Shown here: positions 6,284-15,668 of the stretch, one piece after another
Layout of the letters: every line of letters starts with the position of its first letter
How positions within the stretch are numbered: the stretch's first letter is position 1
From: Anabaena cylindrica PCC 7122
Lineage (GTDB): Bacteria; Cyanobacteriota; Cyanobacteriia; Cyanobacteriales; Nostocaceae
DNA: 64,000 nucleotides
NCBI RefSeq assembly: GCF_000317695.1
Contig: NC_019771.1
Span: forward strand, 806,001 to 870,000
Direction of reading: 5' to 3'
Position numbers and translations under genes: made by a program
The notes under the pieces: generated by a model
What the model saw: the letters and a program-made list of their open reading frames with translations, nothing else
Database searches by the model: none
What the model was told of the DNA's origin: nothing

Positions 6284-9200
6284 CTATTCTATACCTTCAA
6301 TCCGATTTTCCACCTCCTGATACAACTCTCTTAATCGGTCTAAATTCTCCTCACTCGTCTCCCAATAACCGCGTCCATTCATTTCCAACAAAGTAGAAAC
6401 AATCTTGCGGAAAGAATGAGGATTGAGATTCATCAAACGCTTTTGCATTTCCTCATCTTTGATGAAAGTTTCGTTCGTGTCCTCATAAATCCAATTATCC
6501 ACAGCACCAGCAGTCGCACTCCAACCAGTAGTATTTACCAACCGTTTAGAGAGTTCCCTCACACCTTCGTAACCGTGAGACAACATCCCCTCATACCATT
6601 TGGGATTTAACAACTTCGTCCGCGCATCTAAACGCACAGTTTCTGATAAAGTTCTTACCTGTGCATTCGCTGTAGTTGTATCTGCAATGTAAGAAGATGG
6701 TTTCTTGCCATCTGCACGCAGACTTGCAACTAACTTAGTAGGATCAGAGTCGAAATAATGGGAAACATCTGTTAAACTGATTTCCGAAGAATCCAGATTT
6801 TGGAAAGTTGCATCAGCAGTCTTCAAAGTAGTTTCAAAAATCTGCCGTGACTCATCCATAACCCCAGGATTATCAGAATTGAAAGAGAAAGATTTGCGCT
6901 TCAAATACATTTCTTGCAACTCAGCTTCACTATCCCAAGTGCTATTCTCCACCGCAAGGTTAATATTAGAAGAATAAGAACCGGAAGCATTAGAGAAAAC
7001 GCGAGTTGCAGCTTGACGCAGATTTATCCCCATTTCCTCAGCTTGTTTCAAAGCGTGCTTGCGGACAAAGTTCATTTCCAAAGGTTCATCAGCTTCTGCT
7101 GCCATTTTCACACCTTGATCAAGCAAGTTCATTTGGTTAATGAACAAGTCGCGGAATACACCAGAACAGTTAATGACAACATCAATTCTGGGTCTTCCTA
7201 ATTCTTCTAGAGGTATCAATTCTAACTTGTTAACCCGTCCCAAAGCATCGGGAACTGGACGAACTCCCACCATCCACATAATTTGGGCTAGGGATTCACC
7301 GTAGGTTTTGATGTTATCTGTACCCCAGAGGACACAGGCGATGGTTTCTGGCCAGTTTCCTTCATTTTCGGACTTGTTCCGTTCCAACAACCTATCAACA
7401 ACGATTTTCGCAGATTGGACTGCGGCGGAAGTGGGGATAGATTGGGGATCTAAGGCGTGTATATTTTTACCTGTGGGTAATACATCCGGGTTACGGATAG
7501 GATCACCACCGGGTCCAGGGAGGATATATTCACCAGCTAAACCTTGGAGAAGTCCACCGAGTTCGTTATCTGCACAAACTTGTTTTAAGCAGAATTCCAA
7601 ATATTCAAACAGGGGTTTTAACGCAGAGGTGTCAACTTTGGTGTAACCTGATTGATGCAGAGATTCTACCCAAGGTTCTTTTTTACCCATGTTGAAGAAA
7701 TTCAACTTGGAAACGAGTGAAACTCTACCTTCTGCGTCAATTTGTTCTTGGACTAAAGCTGTGACAGCCGCACGGGTAGCGAGGGTGATATCTTGGAGTA
7801 ATTGGACATCCTCTAAAATCCCTGCGTCGTTGTTTTTGTAGATATCTTCAATGTTGCGTCCCAGACTTCTAGCGATAATTCCGGGTAAACCTTGAATTTC
7901 TTCCTCTTGCCGATCTAAACTAGCAATGTTGACTAAAGTTGCGATCGCTTCTTCGGCAGTAGGAGGTTTACCAATTACGTGCAGTCCACAAGGTAACAAC
8001 CGCGATTCAATTTCCATCAACCGACGATAAACACTGCCAACGATGTTATCCCGTTCTTCCGAGGACATATCCTTAGAATCGGTTTCTGGTAAATGAATAT
8101 CTTTGTCTAAGTTGACAATGCGGCATTTATCCATGATGGAATTGACAATAGAAACACCGCGTCCTGTGTCTTTCAAAGTTTGGTAAGAAGCAATTAACTC
8201 GCTGAGTTCCTTCAACCCTTTATATAAACCAGCATTTTCCGCAGGTGGTGTCAGGTAAGAAATTGTTTCTGCATAACTGCGACGTTTAGCAATTGTAGCT
8301 TCACTAGGGTTGTTAGCCGCGTAATAATACAGGTTAGGAATTGAGCCAATTAGTTGATCTGGGTAACAATCACCAGACATCCCCATTTGCTTACCAGGCA
8401 TGAATTCCAATGAGCCGTGTGTCCCAAAGTGTAACACAGCATCAGCACCCCAAATTTTTTCTAAATAGGTGTAGTAAGCTGCGAAACCGTGGTGAGGACT
8501 AGCAGAACGGGAGAATAACAACCGCATGGGGTCGCCTTCATAACCAAATGTTGGTTGGACTCCAATGAAGACATTACCAAACTGCTTTCCGTAGATTAAC
8601 AGATTTTGTCCGTCGCTGTTTAAGTTTCCTGGTGGTGGTCCCCAGTTTTCTTCTAAGCGTTGGGAGTATGGTGTCAGTGCTTCATATTCTGGCACGGACA
8701 TTTTGTAAGCAATGTTGAGTTCAGGACTGTTGTATTGTGCTTGTGCGTCGTGGATGACTTGTTCTAGCAACTCTTGCGCTGTTTCCGGAATATCCTGCAC
8801 GTCGTAACCGTTGTTTCTCAGTCCTTTCATGACTTCATGAATAGAACCGAATACGTCTAAGTATGCAGCTGTTCCCACGTTGCCTTTATCAGGAGGGAAA
8901 CTGAAAACGGTAATGGCGACTTTTTTGGTTAATTTGGGTTTGCTGCGGAGGTTTGCCCATTTTAACGCCCGTTGCGCGACGATTTCTACTCGATCTTGGA
9001 GAGCGATCGCTTTCCCGGTTGTCCCATCTTTACCTGATAAGATAATCGGTTCAATTGCCCCGTCAAGTTCAGGTATAGCAATCTGTAAAGCCACTTGAAT
9101 GGGATGTAACCCCAAATCGCTATCTAGCCATTCTTCCGTAGTTTGGAAGACCAAAGGCAACGCCACCATGTAAGGACGATTTAACCGTTTTAATGCTTCA

Positions 9201-10270
9201 ATAGCTTTCGGATGATCTTGTCTAGCGGGGCCACCCACTAAAGCAAAACCAGTTAAAGATACAACTGCATCTACTAATTGTAAGTTTGTTGTAGGTTCAT
9301 AAAAGTAAGCTTCTATTGGTTTAGAGAAATCCAAACCACCAGCAAACACAGGCAGAACTCTTGCCCCTAGTGATTCCAATTCCTGAACAATTGCCACATA
9401 ATGGGCATCATCGCCAGTAACTAGGTGAGTCCGTTGTAAAACCAAACCTACACATGGTGCAAGAGGATCTTTGAGGTTTTTGGAGATGTCTTTGCGGACA
9501 GAATACCAGTTCAGATATTCTCGCACATCCTCGAACATACTCGGCGCTAAGGGATGCCAAATCCCCATGTCAGGATAAACAACGGGTGCTTGATAGTCAG
9601 CAGCGACGAAGTTTTGTCTGTCTTCGCCTTTTAATACATATTTATCAGCCAGCATCAGTAAAAAGTTTTCTAGGTTTTCCGCTGAACCACCTAGCCAATA
9701 CTGAAAACTGAGCATGAAGTTTCTTGCATCTTGTGCTTTTTCCATTGGGAGGAATTTTAGCACTTGGGGTAGTGTCCGCAGCAGTTTCAGCATTCCATCT
9801 TGGAAGCCTGCACCGGATTTTTCTTTGCGTTTCCGCATGAACTGAGCGATGACACTTTTTGATTGTCCTAACTGTGCCAAAGAAAAGCTGCCCATTTTAT
9901 TCAGGCGCATAACTTCGGGCATGGAAGGAAATACAACCGCTACATCTAAATTATCACGATGGGGTTCAACAGCCGCTACTACTTTTTGGGCTAAGTCTTC
10001 AATAAAAATCAGAGAAGCAATGAATATATTTGCACTTGCCATATCCCGCTTAAATAGCTCATAGTTCTCAGAACCACGCAGTTCTTCAATCAAGTAACCA
10101 CTGATTTCAATCGCTAGACTAGGATGATTGGCGTTAATTTCCCGTACCGCTTCCGACAATGAACTCTGGTATTGGGACTCAAGTACGACATAGACAACTT
10201 TGATTAAATTACGTCCCCGTAAATCGTCAGGTGCAATATGTCTAATAGTGGACTTGACCTGGGTAAACAT
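6284..10270 (-). CDS. chlH: magnesium chelatase large subunit ChlH
   Basis: A 1328-residue protein, the normal length for ChlH, the porphyrin-binding subunit of magnesium chelatase. With ChlI and ChlD it inserts Mg2+ into protoporphyrin IX, the first committed step of chlorophyll synthesis; it acts at the stroma-facing membrane/cytosol and is stimulated by GUN4. The start 'MFTQVKSTIRHIAPDDLRG' and the blocks 'FGTHGSLEFMPGKQMGMSG' and 'LWGTDNIKTYGESLAQI' are typical of the CobN/BchH family. ChlI and ChlD are not in the window. The gene is monocistronic with its own terminator and a long leader containing a stem-loop at 10352. It is flanked by inverted Uma2 paralogs. No damage is seen. Confidence 0.97.
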   Translation of the reverse strand: MFTQVKSTIRHIAPDDLRGRNLIKVVYVVLESQYQSSLSEAVREINANHPSLAIEISGYLIEELRGSENYELFKRDMASANIFIASLIFIEDLAQKVVAAVEPHRDNLDVAVVFPSMPEVMRLNKMGSFSLAQLGQSKSVIAQFMRKRKEKSGAGFQDGMLKLLRTLPQVLKFLPMEKAQDARNFMLSFQYWLGGSAENLENFLLMLADKYVLKGEDRQNFVAADYQAPVVYPDMGIWHPLAPSMFEDVREYLNWYSVRKDISKNLKDPLAPCVGLVLQRTHLVTGDDAHYVAIVQELESLGARVLPVFAGGLDFSKPIEAYFYEPTTNLQLVDAVVSLTGFALVGGPARQDHPKAIEALKRLNRPYMVALPLVFQTTEEWLDSDLGLHPIQVALQIAIPELDGAIEPIILSGKDGTTGKAIALQDRVEIVAQRALKWANLRSKPKLTKKVAITVFSFPPDKGNVGTAAYLDVFGSIHEVMKGLRNNGYDVQDIPETAQELLEQVIHDAQAQYNSPELNIAYKMSVPEYEALTPYSQRLEENWGPPPGNLNSDGQNLLIYGKQFGNVFIGVQPTFGYEGDPMRLLFSRSASPHHGFAAYYTYLEKIWGADAVLHFGTHGSLEFMPGKQMGMSGDCYPDQLIGSIPNLYYYAANNPSEATIAKRRSYAETISYLTPPAENAGLYKGLKELSELIASYQTLKDTGRGVSIVNSIMDKCRIVNLDKDIHLPETDSKDMSSEERDNIVGSVYRRLMEIESRLLPCGLHVIGKPPTAEEAIATLVNIASLDRQEEEIQGLPGIIARSLGRNIEDIYKNNDAGILEDVQLLQDITLATRAAVTALVQEQIDAEGRVSLVSKLNFFNMGKKEPWVESLHQSGYTKVDTSALKPLFEYLEFCLKQVCADNELGGLLQGLAGEYILPGPGGDPIRNPDVLPTGKNIHALDPQSIPTSAAVQSAKIVVDRLLERNKSENEGNWPETIACVLWGTDNIKTYGESLAQIMWMVGVRPVPDALGRVNKLELIPLEELGRPRIDVVINCSGVFRDLFINQMNLLDQGVKMAAEADEPLEMNFVRKHALKQAEEMGINLRQAATRVFSNASGSYSSNINLAVENSTWDSEAELQEMYLKRKSFSFNSDNPGVMDESRQIFETTLKTADATFQNLDSSEISLTDVSHYFDSDPTKLVASLRADGKKPSSYIADTTTANAQVRTLSETVRLDARTKLLNPKWYEGMLSHGYEGVRELSKRLVNTTGWSATAGAVDNWIYEDTNETFIKDEEMQKRLMNLNPHSFRKIVSTLLEMNGRGYWETSEENLDRLRELYQEVENRIEGIE

Positions 10271-10351
10271 TCAAATAAGCTCCTTTCAAGCGTGTTCTCC
10301 GAAATTCATCACGGCTAATGTCACCGCTTGTAATTTCAATTATTTTCGGCA

Positions 10352-10380
10352 ATAAGAGTTTTTTATCAGAAAACTCTTAT
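10352..10380 (-). promoter_or_regulatory. stem-loop in the chlH leader
   Basis: A perfect 11-bp inverted repeat, ATAAGAGTTTT/AAAACTCTTAT, separated by 7 bases, lies about 80 bases upstream of the chlH ATG. It could be an operator or a leader hairpin. It is too A/T-rich to be a strong terminator. Function is not known. Confidence 0.4.
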
Positions 10381-10715
10381 CCTGTGGGGGTTTTGTCCTA
10401 TATCTGACACAAAATGATATAGAAAACGTGATTATTTTTAATGAATCTTAACAAATAACTAAGATTTCCTCATGTTTTTGTAAATTCTGTTTACATTGAT
10501 ATTATGTTATTTAACTATATAGTTGATTAATGTAAATAAAAATAGTATGAATTTGTACTTAAACTAACCACAGTGACACTGAGAAAACAGAGAAAAGTGG
10601 TAGAGCTTTGTGTATGTCTTTATTTTCTCTGTTAGAGAACTCGATAAAAAGAAATGCCCAAAGTCATTCTGATAGCCCAGTGTGACATATGAATCCTACG
10701 GAACGAAATTTAGTA

Positions 10716-10834
10716 TATAGCCTTTCCCACTCTAGTTAGATACAAAATTACCCCTCCCCAACCCTCCCCTTACCAAGGGGAGGGTGCGCGACAGCGCGGG
10801 TGGGGTGTATTTCATGAGCTTGGGAATTGCTATA
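10716..10834. mobile_element. MITE-like 119-base repeat, copy 1
   Basis: It begins TATAGCCTTTCCC and ends GGGAATTGCTATA, imperfect 13-base inverted termini (11 of 13 pair). It contains the hairpin CCTCCCCTT-ACC-AAGGGGAGG and the segment GTGCGCGACAGCGCGGGTGG. A second copy of exactly the same length is at 41605-41723. No coding capacity is seen, so any movement would need a transposase from elsewhere. Confidence 0.65.
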
Positions 10835-11066
10835 TCCCTTCGGGACACTTTGTGAAACCGAAGCGTGCCATAGGCTATAAAATTCTCTAAAATGCTTCTT
10901 TTTGTTTCGTTACACATAGCTTACGCCAAGCGCTGCGAAGTGCATGACAAGATAGGATCAATCATTGTGTAGAGTTCTCTTAAATACTCCATATAAAAAA
11001 TCGGATTAATCATATAAAATAGGATATGAGATAGTTAAAATTTCTCCCTGAACATTCAATGAGGAT

Positions 11067-11648
11067 ATGACAATGAATGCTTTAACTGTCAATTTGAAAT
11101 CATTAATAGAAATGACTGATGAGCAGTTTTTTGAGCTATGTCAAAACAACCGAGAATTGAGATTTGAAAGAAATGCCAATGGAGAGTTAATAATTATGCC
11201 ACCAACGGGAGGAGAGACGGGAAATCGTAATGCGGGTATTACTGCTCAACTTTGGATTTGGAATGAGCAAAATAAGGAGGGTATAGTTTTTGATTCTTCT
11301 ACTTGTTTTAAGTTACCAAATGGTGCAGATCGTTCTCCTGATGCTTCTTGGATCAAGTTAGAAAGATGGAATGCTTTAACTGATGAAGAAAAACAAAAGT
11401 TTCCTCCTATTTGTCCTGATTTTGTGATTGAGTTACTTTCTCCTAGTGATAGTTTGAAGACTACACAGGAAAAGATGAAGGAATATATAGATAATGGTGT
11501 GCGTTTGGGTATATTAATTAATCGGAAATCTCGTCAAGTGGAGATTTATAGACCTGGTAAGGAGGTTGAGGTTTTTGATTCTCCTGCTACGGTTTTAGGG
11601 GAAGATGTTTTAAAGGGTTTTGTTTTGAATTTGGGGATGATTTGGTAA
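11067..11648 (+). CDS. Uma2-family (DUF820) PD-(D/E)XK protein, paralog 2
   Basis: This 193-residue protein is a close paralog of the gene at 5560: the ends 'KGFVLNLGMIW' and 'SPSDSLKTTQEKMKEYID' are the same. It differs mainly around residues 60-75, where the 5560 copy has 'QLFNWTDADG' and this copy has 'QLWIWNEQNK'. The nuclease-fold residues in 'CPDFVIELLSPSD' are kept. The start is ATG 11067, with a second ATG two codons later. It is transcribed alone, with the MITE-like repeat and chlH leader upstream. The biochemical role of the family is not known; mobile-element-related or restriction roles are often guessed. Confidence 0.85.
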   Translation: MTMNALTVNLKSLIEMTDEQFFELCQNNRELRFERNANGELIIMPPTGGETGNRNAGITAQLWIWNEQNKEGIVFDSSTCFKLPNGADRSPDASWIKLERWNALTDEEKQKFPPICPDFVIELLSPSDSLKTTQEKMKEYIDNGVRLGILINRKSRQVEIYRPGKEVEVFDSPATVLGEDVLKGFVLNLGMIW

Positions 11649-11812
11649 AATTATATAGGTATTTATTTAACCAGGTAAATATGGTTGTTTAATGGGTGTG
11701 CAGGAGGGTAGGGGTTTGTATGAAAATGAACCACGAAGAAGTGAAGGACACGAAGGAAGAAGAGTTTTAGAGAGATTGTGTGTAAGTTTTAACTGAAAAT
11801 AGCGGCTTATAC

Positions 11813-13597
11813 TTATACAGGTGTATTACCCCAATCTGTCCAATCTATTTCATCTGATTTGGTAGTAGTCTGATCTGATGTATTTGAGTTATTTGAATTT
11901 TCTCGCAAAACTGCTTTTAATGAATCTCTTCGTATTTGTTCTCTTATTAATCTACTCCTAGATTTTGAGTCAGATGGATTTGCACTTTGCTGTTTAAACT
12001 CATACTCTTCATAAATATCAATCCATTCTTGTATAAACAGTAAAGTACGCCAGCCAATATTAGCAGATGTAGACAATCTTCTTCCTAAATTTGCAATCTC
12101 ATAAGATTCTTCATCCTTATGTGGCATTATAATGTGTTTTCTCAAGATTTTTAACCTTTCATTATGGGGGTAATTAGAATAGCATTTATGTATTTTATTC
12201 ATTTGAGAAAAAGCAGATAAAAGAAGTTTTATATTGAATCTTCTTCCATTCCATCCATGATTTAATAAATGTGTATATATATTAGGTATTTGATAATCTA
12301 CATTTTCTAAAGCTTTTTGTGCTTCTTCCTTGGTTTCGTATGCGTCTAGATGTAAAATTGATATTTCATTTGGACTAATATCTTGATAATTTGCGATTAT
12401 TAAAGGTGTTGTAATCACCCCAGATATAACTTCTTGGTTCTGATCATTTAAATAAGCATAATATTGAACTAAATGCTGTGCTTCATTCTTTCTAAGTTTC
12501 TTAACTATCTTGTTGTCATTAAAATCAGGAGATTCAGATTTTTGCTGGCTAAACTTATTTCTGTTATTCTGTTTTGTTTGATCTGTATCAAATATTTCAG
12601 AGAATACATTATGATTAGTATCATTTGTCATCCCATCCCATAACTGCAAATATTTAGATGTGTCATTAAAAAAATCTAGGAGTTTAATTTTTGTACCAAC
12701 CCAACCTAAATTAATGAGATGAAGATAGGCAAAATCCATTCTTTTTACTGTTCCAGCATCTTGCACTTCTTGAAATGTCTGTCTATCACGTAAATAATCA
12801 TAATTTTTGATTACTCCTCCTCCTGATTTAAGCCATGCTTGCTGTTCTGCATTTTCAGCATCTTCTCTACTCCGAAAGGGTAAAGTATATAGAATCCATA
12901 TCTTTCCTTCTTCTGCTTCTTCGCAAGTTGATCTAACTTCTCCTTCATAGTGTTGTTTCATTCTTTGGGTTAGATTTGATGTCATTCCCCAGTAAATAGC
13001 ATCTAACTTTTCTAAATATAAACAGTATATAAAGTGAACTGTACTTACTCTTTTAACGGGTGGTAAATTCCTCAAGTCTTTACCAGAATCAGTAGTAGTT
13101 TGTAACTGTTTCTGTTTAGATAATGGATGATAAGCAGTTATTAAATTTAAATCAATTTCATCTATAAGAACGGCGTTAATATTTGTATTAATATTATCGA
13201 TCTGATTAGACTTTGCTATACTATTTTGCTTTAATAAAATACGTAAACTTTTAGCTTCATCCTTACCCTTCTCTGTATTAGTTATTACCTCAAAAGTCAC
13301 ACGTGTTCCTTCCAGTAAATCAATAGGGTAAAAATTATTTGTTTCAGATAAATATTCCCATTGGATAGAGTTTGGATCTTTACTACTACTCCAAATAGAT
13401 AAATTAGGATTTAATTTCTCTGCTTCAATAACACTTTCTTCTAATCCTAATCTCTCAGCTAATTCTGCTAATGTATAACCAGTATTATCTTTATTTATAT
13501 AAACTTCATTACCGTTATCTCTGGTAATAAAACCAAAGTTCATTTTCTTATTATTTCTGTTTTTTCCAAAGAATTTGATTAAACCTGTGTGTCTCAT
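11813..13597 (-). CDS. GIY-YIG nuclease-like protein with OB/cold-shock-like N-terminus
   Basis: A 594-residue protein. I placed the start at ATG 13597 because AGAGGA lies 9-10 bases upstream; an in-frame TTG at 13618 would add seven residues. Residues 1-30 and about 105-120 resemble the first and last strands of a cold-shock OB fold ('TGLIKFFG', 'FGFITRDNG', 'EGTRVTFEVI'), split by an insert of about 60 residues. Residues about 180-260 are GIY-YIG-like: 'FIYCL', 'AIYWGMTSNLTQRMKQH' with the Arg, and 'SREDAENAEQQAW' with the Glu. The rest repeats a helical 'HLINLGWVG'-type module and ends in a polar tail. It lies 37 bases downstream of the smaller paralog at 13635. Likely a nucleic-acid nuclease of the accessory genome; role unknown. 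Confidence 0.65.
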   Translation of the reverse strand: MRHTGLIKFFGKNRNNKKMNFGFITRDNGNEVYINKDNTGYTLAELAERLGLEESVIEAEKLNPNLSIWSSSKDPNSIQWEYLSETNNFYPIDLLEGTRVTFEVITNTEKGKDEAKSLRILLKQNSIAKSNQIDNINTNINAVLIDEIDLNLITAYHPLSKQKQLQTTTDSGKDLRNLPPVKRVSTVHFIYCLYLEKLDAIYWGMTSNLTQRMKQHYEGEVRSTCEEAEEGKIWILYTLPFRSREDAENAEQQAWLKSGGGVIKNYDYLRDRQTFQEVQDAGTVKRMDFAYLHLINLGWVGTKIKLLDFFNDTSKYLQLWDGMTNDTNHNVFSEIFDTDQTKQNNRNKFSQQKSESPDFNDNKIVKKLRKNEAQHLVQYYAYLNDQNQEVISGVITTPLIIANYQDISPNEISILHLDAYETKEEAQKALENVDYQIPNIYTHLLNHGWNGRRFNIKLLLSAFSQMNKIHKCYSNYPHNERLKILRKHIIMPHKDEESYEIANLGRRLSTSANIGWRTLLFIQEWIDIYEEYEFKQQSANPSDSKSRSRLIREQIRRDSLKAVLRENSNNSNTSDQTTTKSDEIDWTDWGNTPV

Positions 13598-13634
13598 AAA
13601 ATAAATATCCTCTGACAAATAAAGTTTGTGTTAA

Positions 13635-14201
13635 TTATTCCAGAATTATTGTTTTTATAAATTTTCTATTACGCGCTCTTGTATGCGCTCTTGATTTTGT
13701 TGCTGGTTGTTTTTCCAAATTAGATGGTGTTTCTTCTGTGAGATAAATATCTTTATTATCCCAAGATTGTAAATAAACTGGTATTCTTTTGAGAAAATAC
13801 CTCAATGCTATTTGATGTCCATCCCATCCTAAATCCAGAAGATAACGGTAAGCAGATATCATATTTGTTACTGTACCAGCATAAGAAAACAAAGTTCCAG
13901 AACCATAGCCAGATTTTTGCCAAGCAATTTTTTCACTAGCTTCTGCTTCTTCTCTAGTTTTAAAAGCTACTGTATATAAGATATTAATGTTTTTACGCTC
14001 ATCTGGTGATGTTGAATGTACATCTCCCTCAAAATGCTGTTTCATTCTTTCTTCTAAGTTTGATGTCATTCCCCAGTAAATAGCATCATTATATCTAATA
14101 CTTTCTTCAGTCCCATGCTCAAAAGTCATTAAATAATCAAGTCGCAAGCAGTATAAAAAATACCTAGCAGTTTTTCTTTTAATTCTTGCTAATTTATTCA
14201 T
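13635..14201 (-). CDS. GIY-YIG nuclease-like protein, short paralog
   Basis: A 188-residue protein whose first 95 residues form a GIY-YIG-like domain: 'YFLYCL' (14-19) stands for the GIY strand, 'AIYWGMTSNLEERMKQH' (40-56) for YIG with the conserved Arg52, and 'TREEAEASEKIAW' (82-94) supplies the catalytic Glu, probably Glu90. An insert of about 20 residues lies between the first two strands. The following 'SAYRYLLDLGWDG' module is shared with the larger neighbour, showing tandem duplication. The C-terminus is basic. It is first in a two-gene operon. GIY-YIG enzymes cut DNA in homing, repair and restriction; which of these applies cannot be seen. Confidence 0.7.
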   Translation of the reverse strand: MNKLARIKRKTARYFLYCLRLDYLMTFEHGTEESIRYNDAIYWGMTSNLEERMKQHFEGDVHSTSPDERKNINILYTVAFKTREEAEASEKIAWQKSGYGSGTLFSYAGTVTNMISAYRYLLDLGWDGHQIALRYFLKRIPVYLQSWDNKDIYLTEETPSNLEKQPATKSRAHTRARNRKFIKTIILE

Positions 14202-14351
14202 TCACTTATAACAAATGGTGAAAACCATTATATTTTACAAAATCTATATTTAAGACCGTAAAATTACATATAGTGTTATAGCCTTAATAATCCGTAACTT
14301 GTGGCACAATCATAATGTAAATTTTAGAAGTATCGCCAAATTAAACTTGCC

Positions 14352-14783
14352 ATGAACATAGCAACATTTGAAGCGTCTGTCTCGTACAATGACATGGTTG
14401 GCTCTGTATCAGTTGATAATGCTGATCAATCTTCAATATATCACTGGCTTGATAAACGCAATCTGAGAAACTCACGAGATGAGCTAGTATTTGGGATAAC
14501 ACTATCTTTCGGGGAGAATCGCGGAGAGGAGATTGTCAACCCAGTCAACGTAGTGTTCTTGCTCATTACAGGCGAAAATATAGCTACGCTAACAAAAAAG
14601 ATTAATGGTGGCCAAGTACCACTACAGGTAAGGCGCATTGAAACAGTAATGACATTTGGTGAATTTTTCAGCTTATTCAAACAATTTAGTCTTACACTCT
14701 CGCCGAATCAGAACAAGCATACAACTAAAGGAATTGAATTCAAAGGAATACTAGAGGGGGTGAAGTATCAGTATGAAGATTGA
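14352..14783 (+). CDS. hypothetical protein, 143 residues
   Basis: I do not recognise this protein. It is a soluble alpha/beta-looking sequence opening 'MNIATFEASVSYNDMVGS', with a hydrophobic strand 'PVNVVFLLITGENI' in the middle and 'MTFGEFFSLFKQFSLTLS' near the end. No catalytic motif, signal peptide or membrane segment is seen. It is divergent from the GIY-YIG operon, with 150 bases between, so the two may share a regulatory region. Codon use looks like its neighbours and the frame is clean, so it is probably a real gene. Confidence 0.5.
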   Translation: MNIATFEASVSYNDMVGSVSVDNADQSSIYHWLDKRNLRNSRDELVFGITLSFGENRGEEIVNPVNVVFLLITGENIATLTKKINGGQVPLQVRRIETVMTFGEFFSLFKQFSLTLSPNQNKHTTKGIEFKGILEGVKYQYED

Positions 14784-14831
14784 GCCATTGTTTTCATGTT
14801 AGCTCCTTACAATAGTTTAGGATGTTGGTTG

Positions 14832-14935
14832 GGAGAGCGATCGCTTAAAATTGGGGTAGTTATGAGCGATCGCTGTTTGGGAATAAGTTGGGAGAGTGAT
14901 CGCTGTTTGGGGATCTTGGGGTGCGATCGCCCCTG
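14832..14935. repeat. HIP1 cluster
   Basis: Four HIP1 sites or one-base variants occur in about 100 bases (GAGCGATCGCTT, GAGCGATCGCTG, GAGTGATCGCTG, GTGCGATCGCCC), with 'TGTTTGGG' linkers that are the complement of the linkers in the 3854 array. Confidence 0.6.
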
Positions 14936-14976
14936 AGTTTAAATAAAATAGAATCAGATAACCACAAAACCGCACT

Positions 14977-15270
14977 ATGACTTCACGACTCGAAAATGCG
15001 ATCGCTGCTATCCAACAGCTATCATCTACAGAACGTCAACAACTGTTGCAAATCTTTACCCAAAGCAATTCATCCTTAAACTCTCAAACGGATCTTAAAA
15101 ATCTCAGTCATCAGTTTTGGCAAGATACCACACTCAAGGAACTCCTAGCCACACAGACCCCTATCACCGTACATAACCTCAAACATCTCGCTGTTGACTT
15201 TTGGCCTGAAGAAGACTCCATCGAAGATTTTCTCATTTTCCTACGACAACAACGCCAAGAAGTGATCTAA
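14977..15270 (+). CDS. putative antitoxin upstream of PIN gene
   Basis: A 97-residue soluble protein beginning 'MTSRLENAIAAIQQLSSTERQQLLQIF', a helical N-terminus common in cyanobacterial proteins placed before PIN genes. The C-terminal part 'LAVDFWPEEDSIEDFLIFLRQQRQEV' is acidic and ends in an amphipathic helix, as expected for the toxin-wrapping part. The PIN gene starts 9 bases after its stop. The antitoxin role is inferred from this arrangement; no DNA-binding fold is obvious. Confidence 0.55.
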   Translation: MTSRLENAIAAIQQLSSTERQQLLQIFTQSNSSLNSQTDLKNLSHQFWQDTTLKELLATQTPITVHNLKHLAVDFWPEEDSIEDFLIFLRQQRQEVI

Positions 15271-15279
15271 CCAAACACC

Positions 15280-15668
15280 ATGAGTTTTTACCTCATTGAT
15301 ACTGATATCGCTTCTTTCATCTTCAAAGGTAGTGATTATGCCGACCCTTACTTACCATATTTAACTGATCAACAATTAGCAATGTCATTCATGACCGTAG
15401 CTGAACTGTTTCAGTGGGCAATTTTGCGTCAATGGGGAGATCGCCGTTTCACACAACTAGAACAATACCTATCTAACTACTTAATTATTCCAGTTGATCA
15501 ATCACTTTGTCGAGAATGGGCTTATATTCGTGCCAAGCGACAAAGCGCAGGAAGACCAATATCTCCACAAGATGCTTGGATTGCTGCAACGGCTTTACGC
15601 TAGTTACTCACAACATCAAAGACTTCTTGGATATTCCCAATCTACGGCTTATTATTCCTTCATCCTAA
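15280..15668 (+). pseudogene. vapC: VapC-like PIN toxin, C-terminus frameshifted
   Basis: The frame reads 107 residues from ATG 15280 to a TAG at 15601-15603 and contains Asp7 ('LIDTD'), Glu42 ('VAELFQ') and Asp98 ('SPQDAWIAATAL'). A normal PIN toxin would continue. In another frame the next bases encode 'LVTHNIKDFLDIPNL' up to TAA 15666-15668, exactly the expected end. Compared with the family, about four codons between 'ATALR' and 'LVTHN' are missing in a deletion that also shifts the frame. The fourth metal-site residue is lost from the reading frame, so activity is doubtful. The toxin is preceded by the putative antitoxin at 14977. Confidence 0.75.

Larger units (their letters stand above)
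10271..11066. other. 796-base intergenic region: chlH leader and MITE-like repeat
   Basis: No gene is seen. The half near chlH (10271-10560) is A/T-rich and should hold the chlH promoter and leader, including the stem-loop at 10352-10380. The half near 10716-10834 is a 119-base repeat with inverted ends. Around 10840-10930 is more short-repeat material ('CCCTTCGGGACACTTTG'-like and 'GCTTACGCCAAGCGCTGCG'-like). The 61-codon frame on the minus strand here is repeat-derived. Confidence 0.6.

Noticed and set aside
10732..10917. 61-codon minus-strand frame
   Set aside because: It is read through the MITE-like repeat and neighbouring short repeats; no protein-like pattern.
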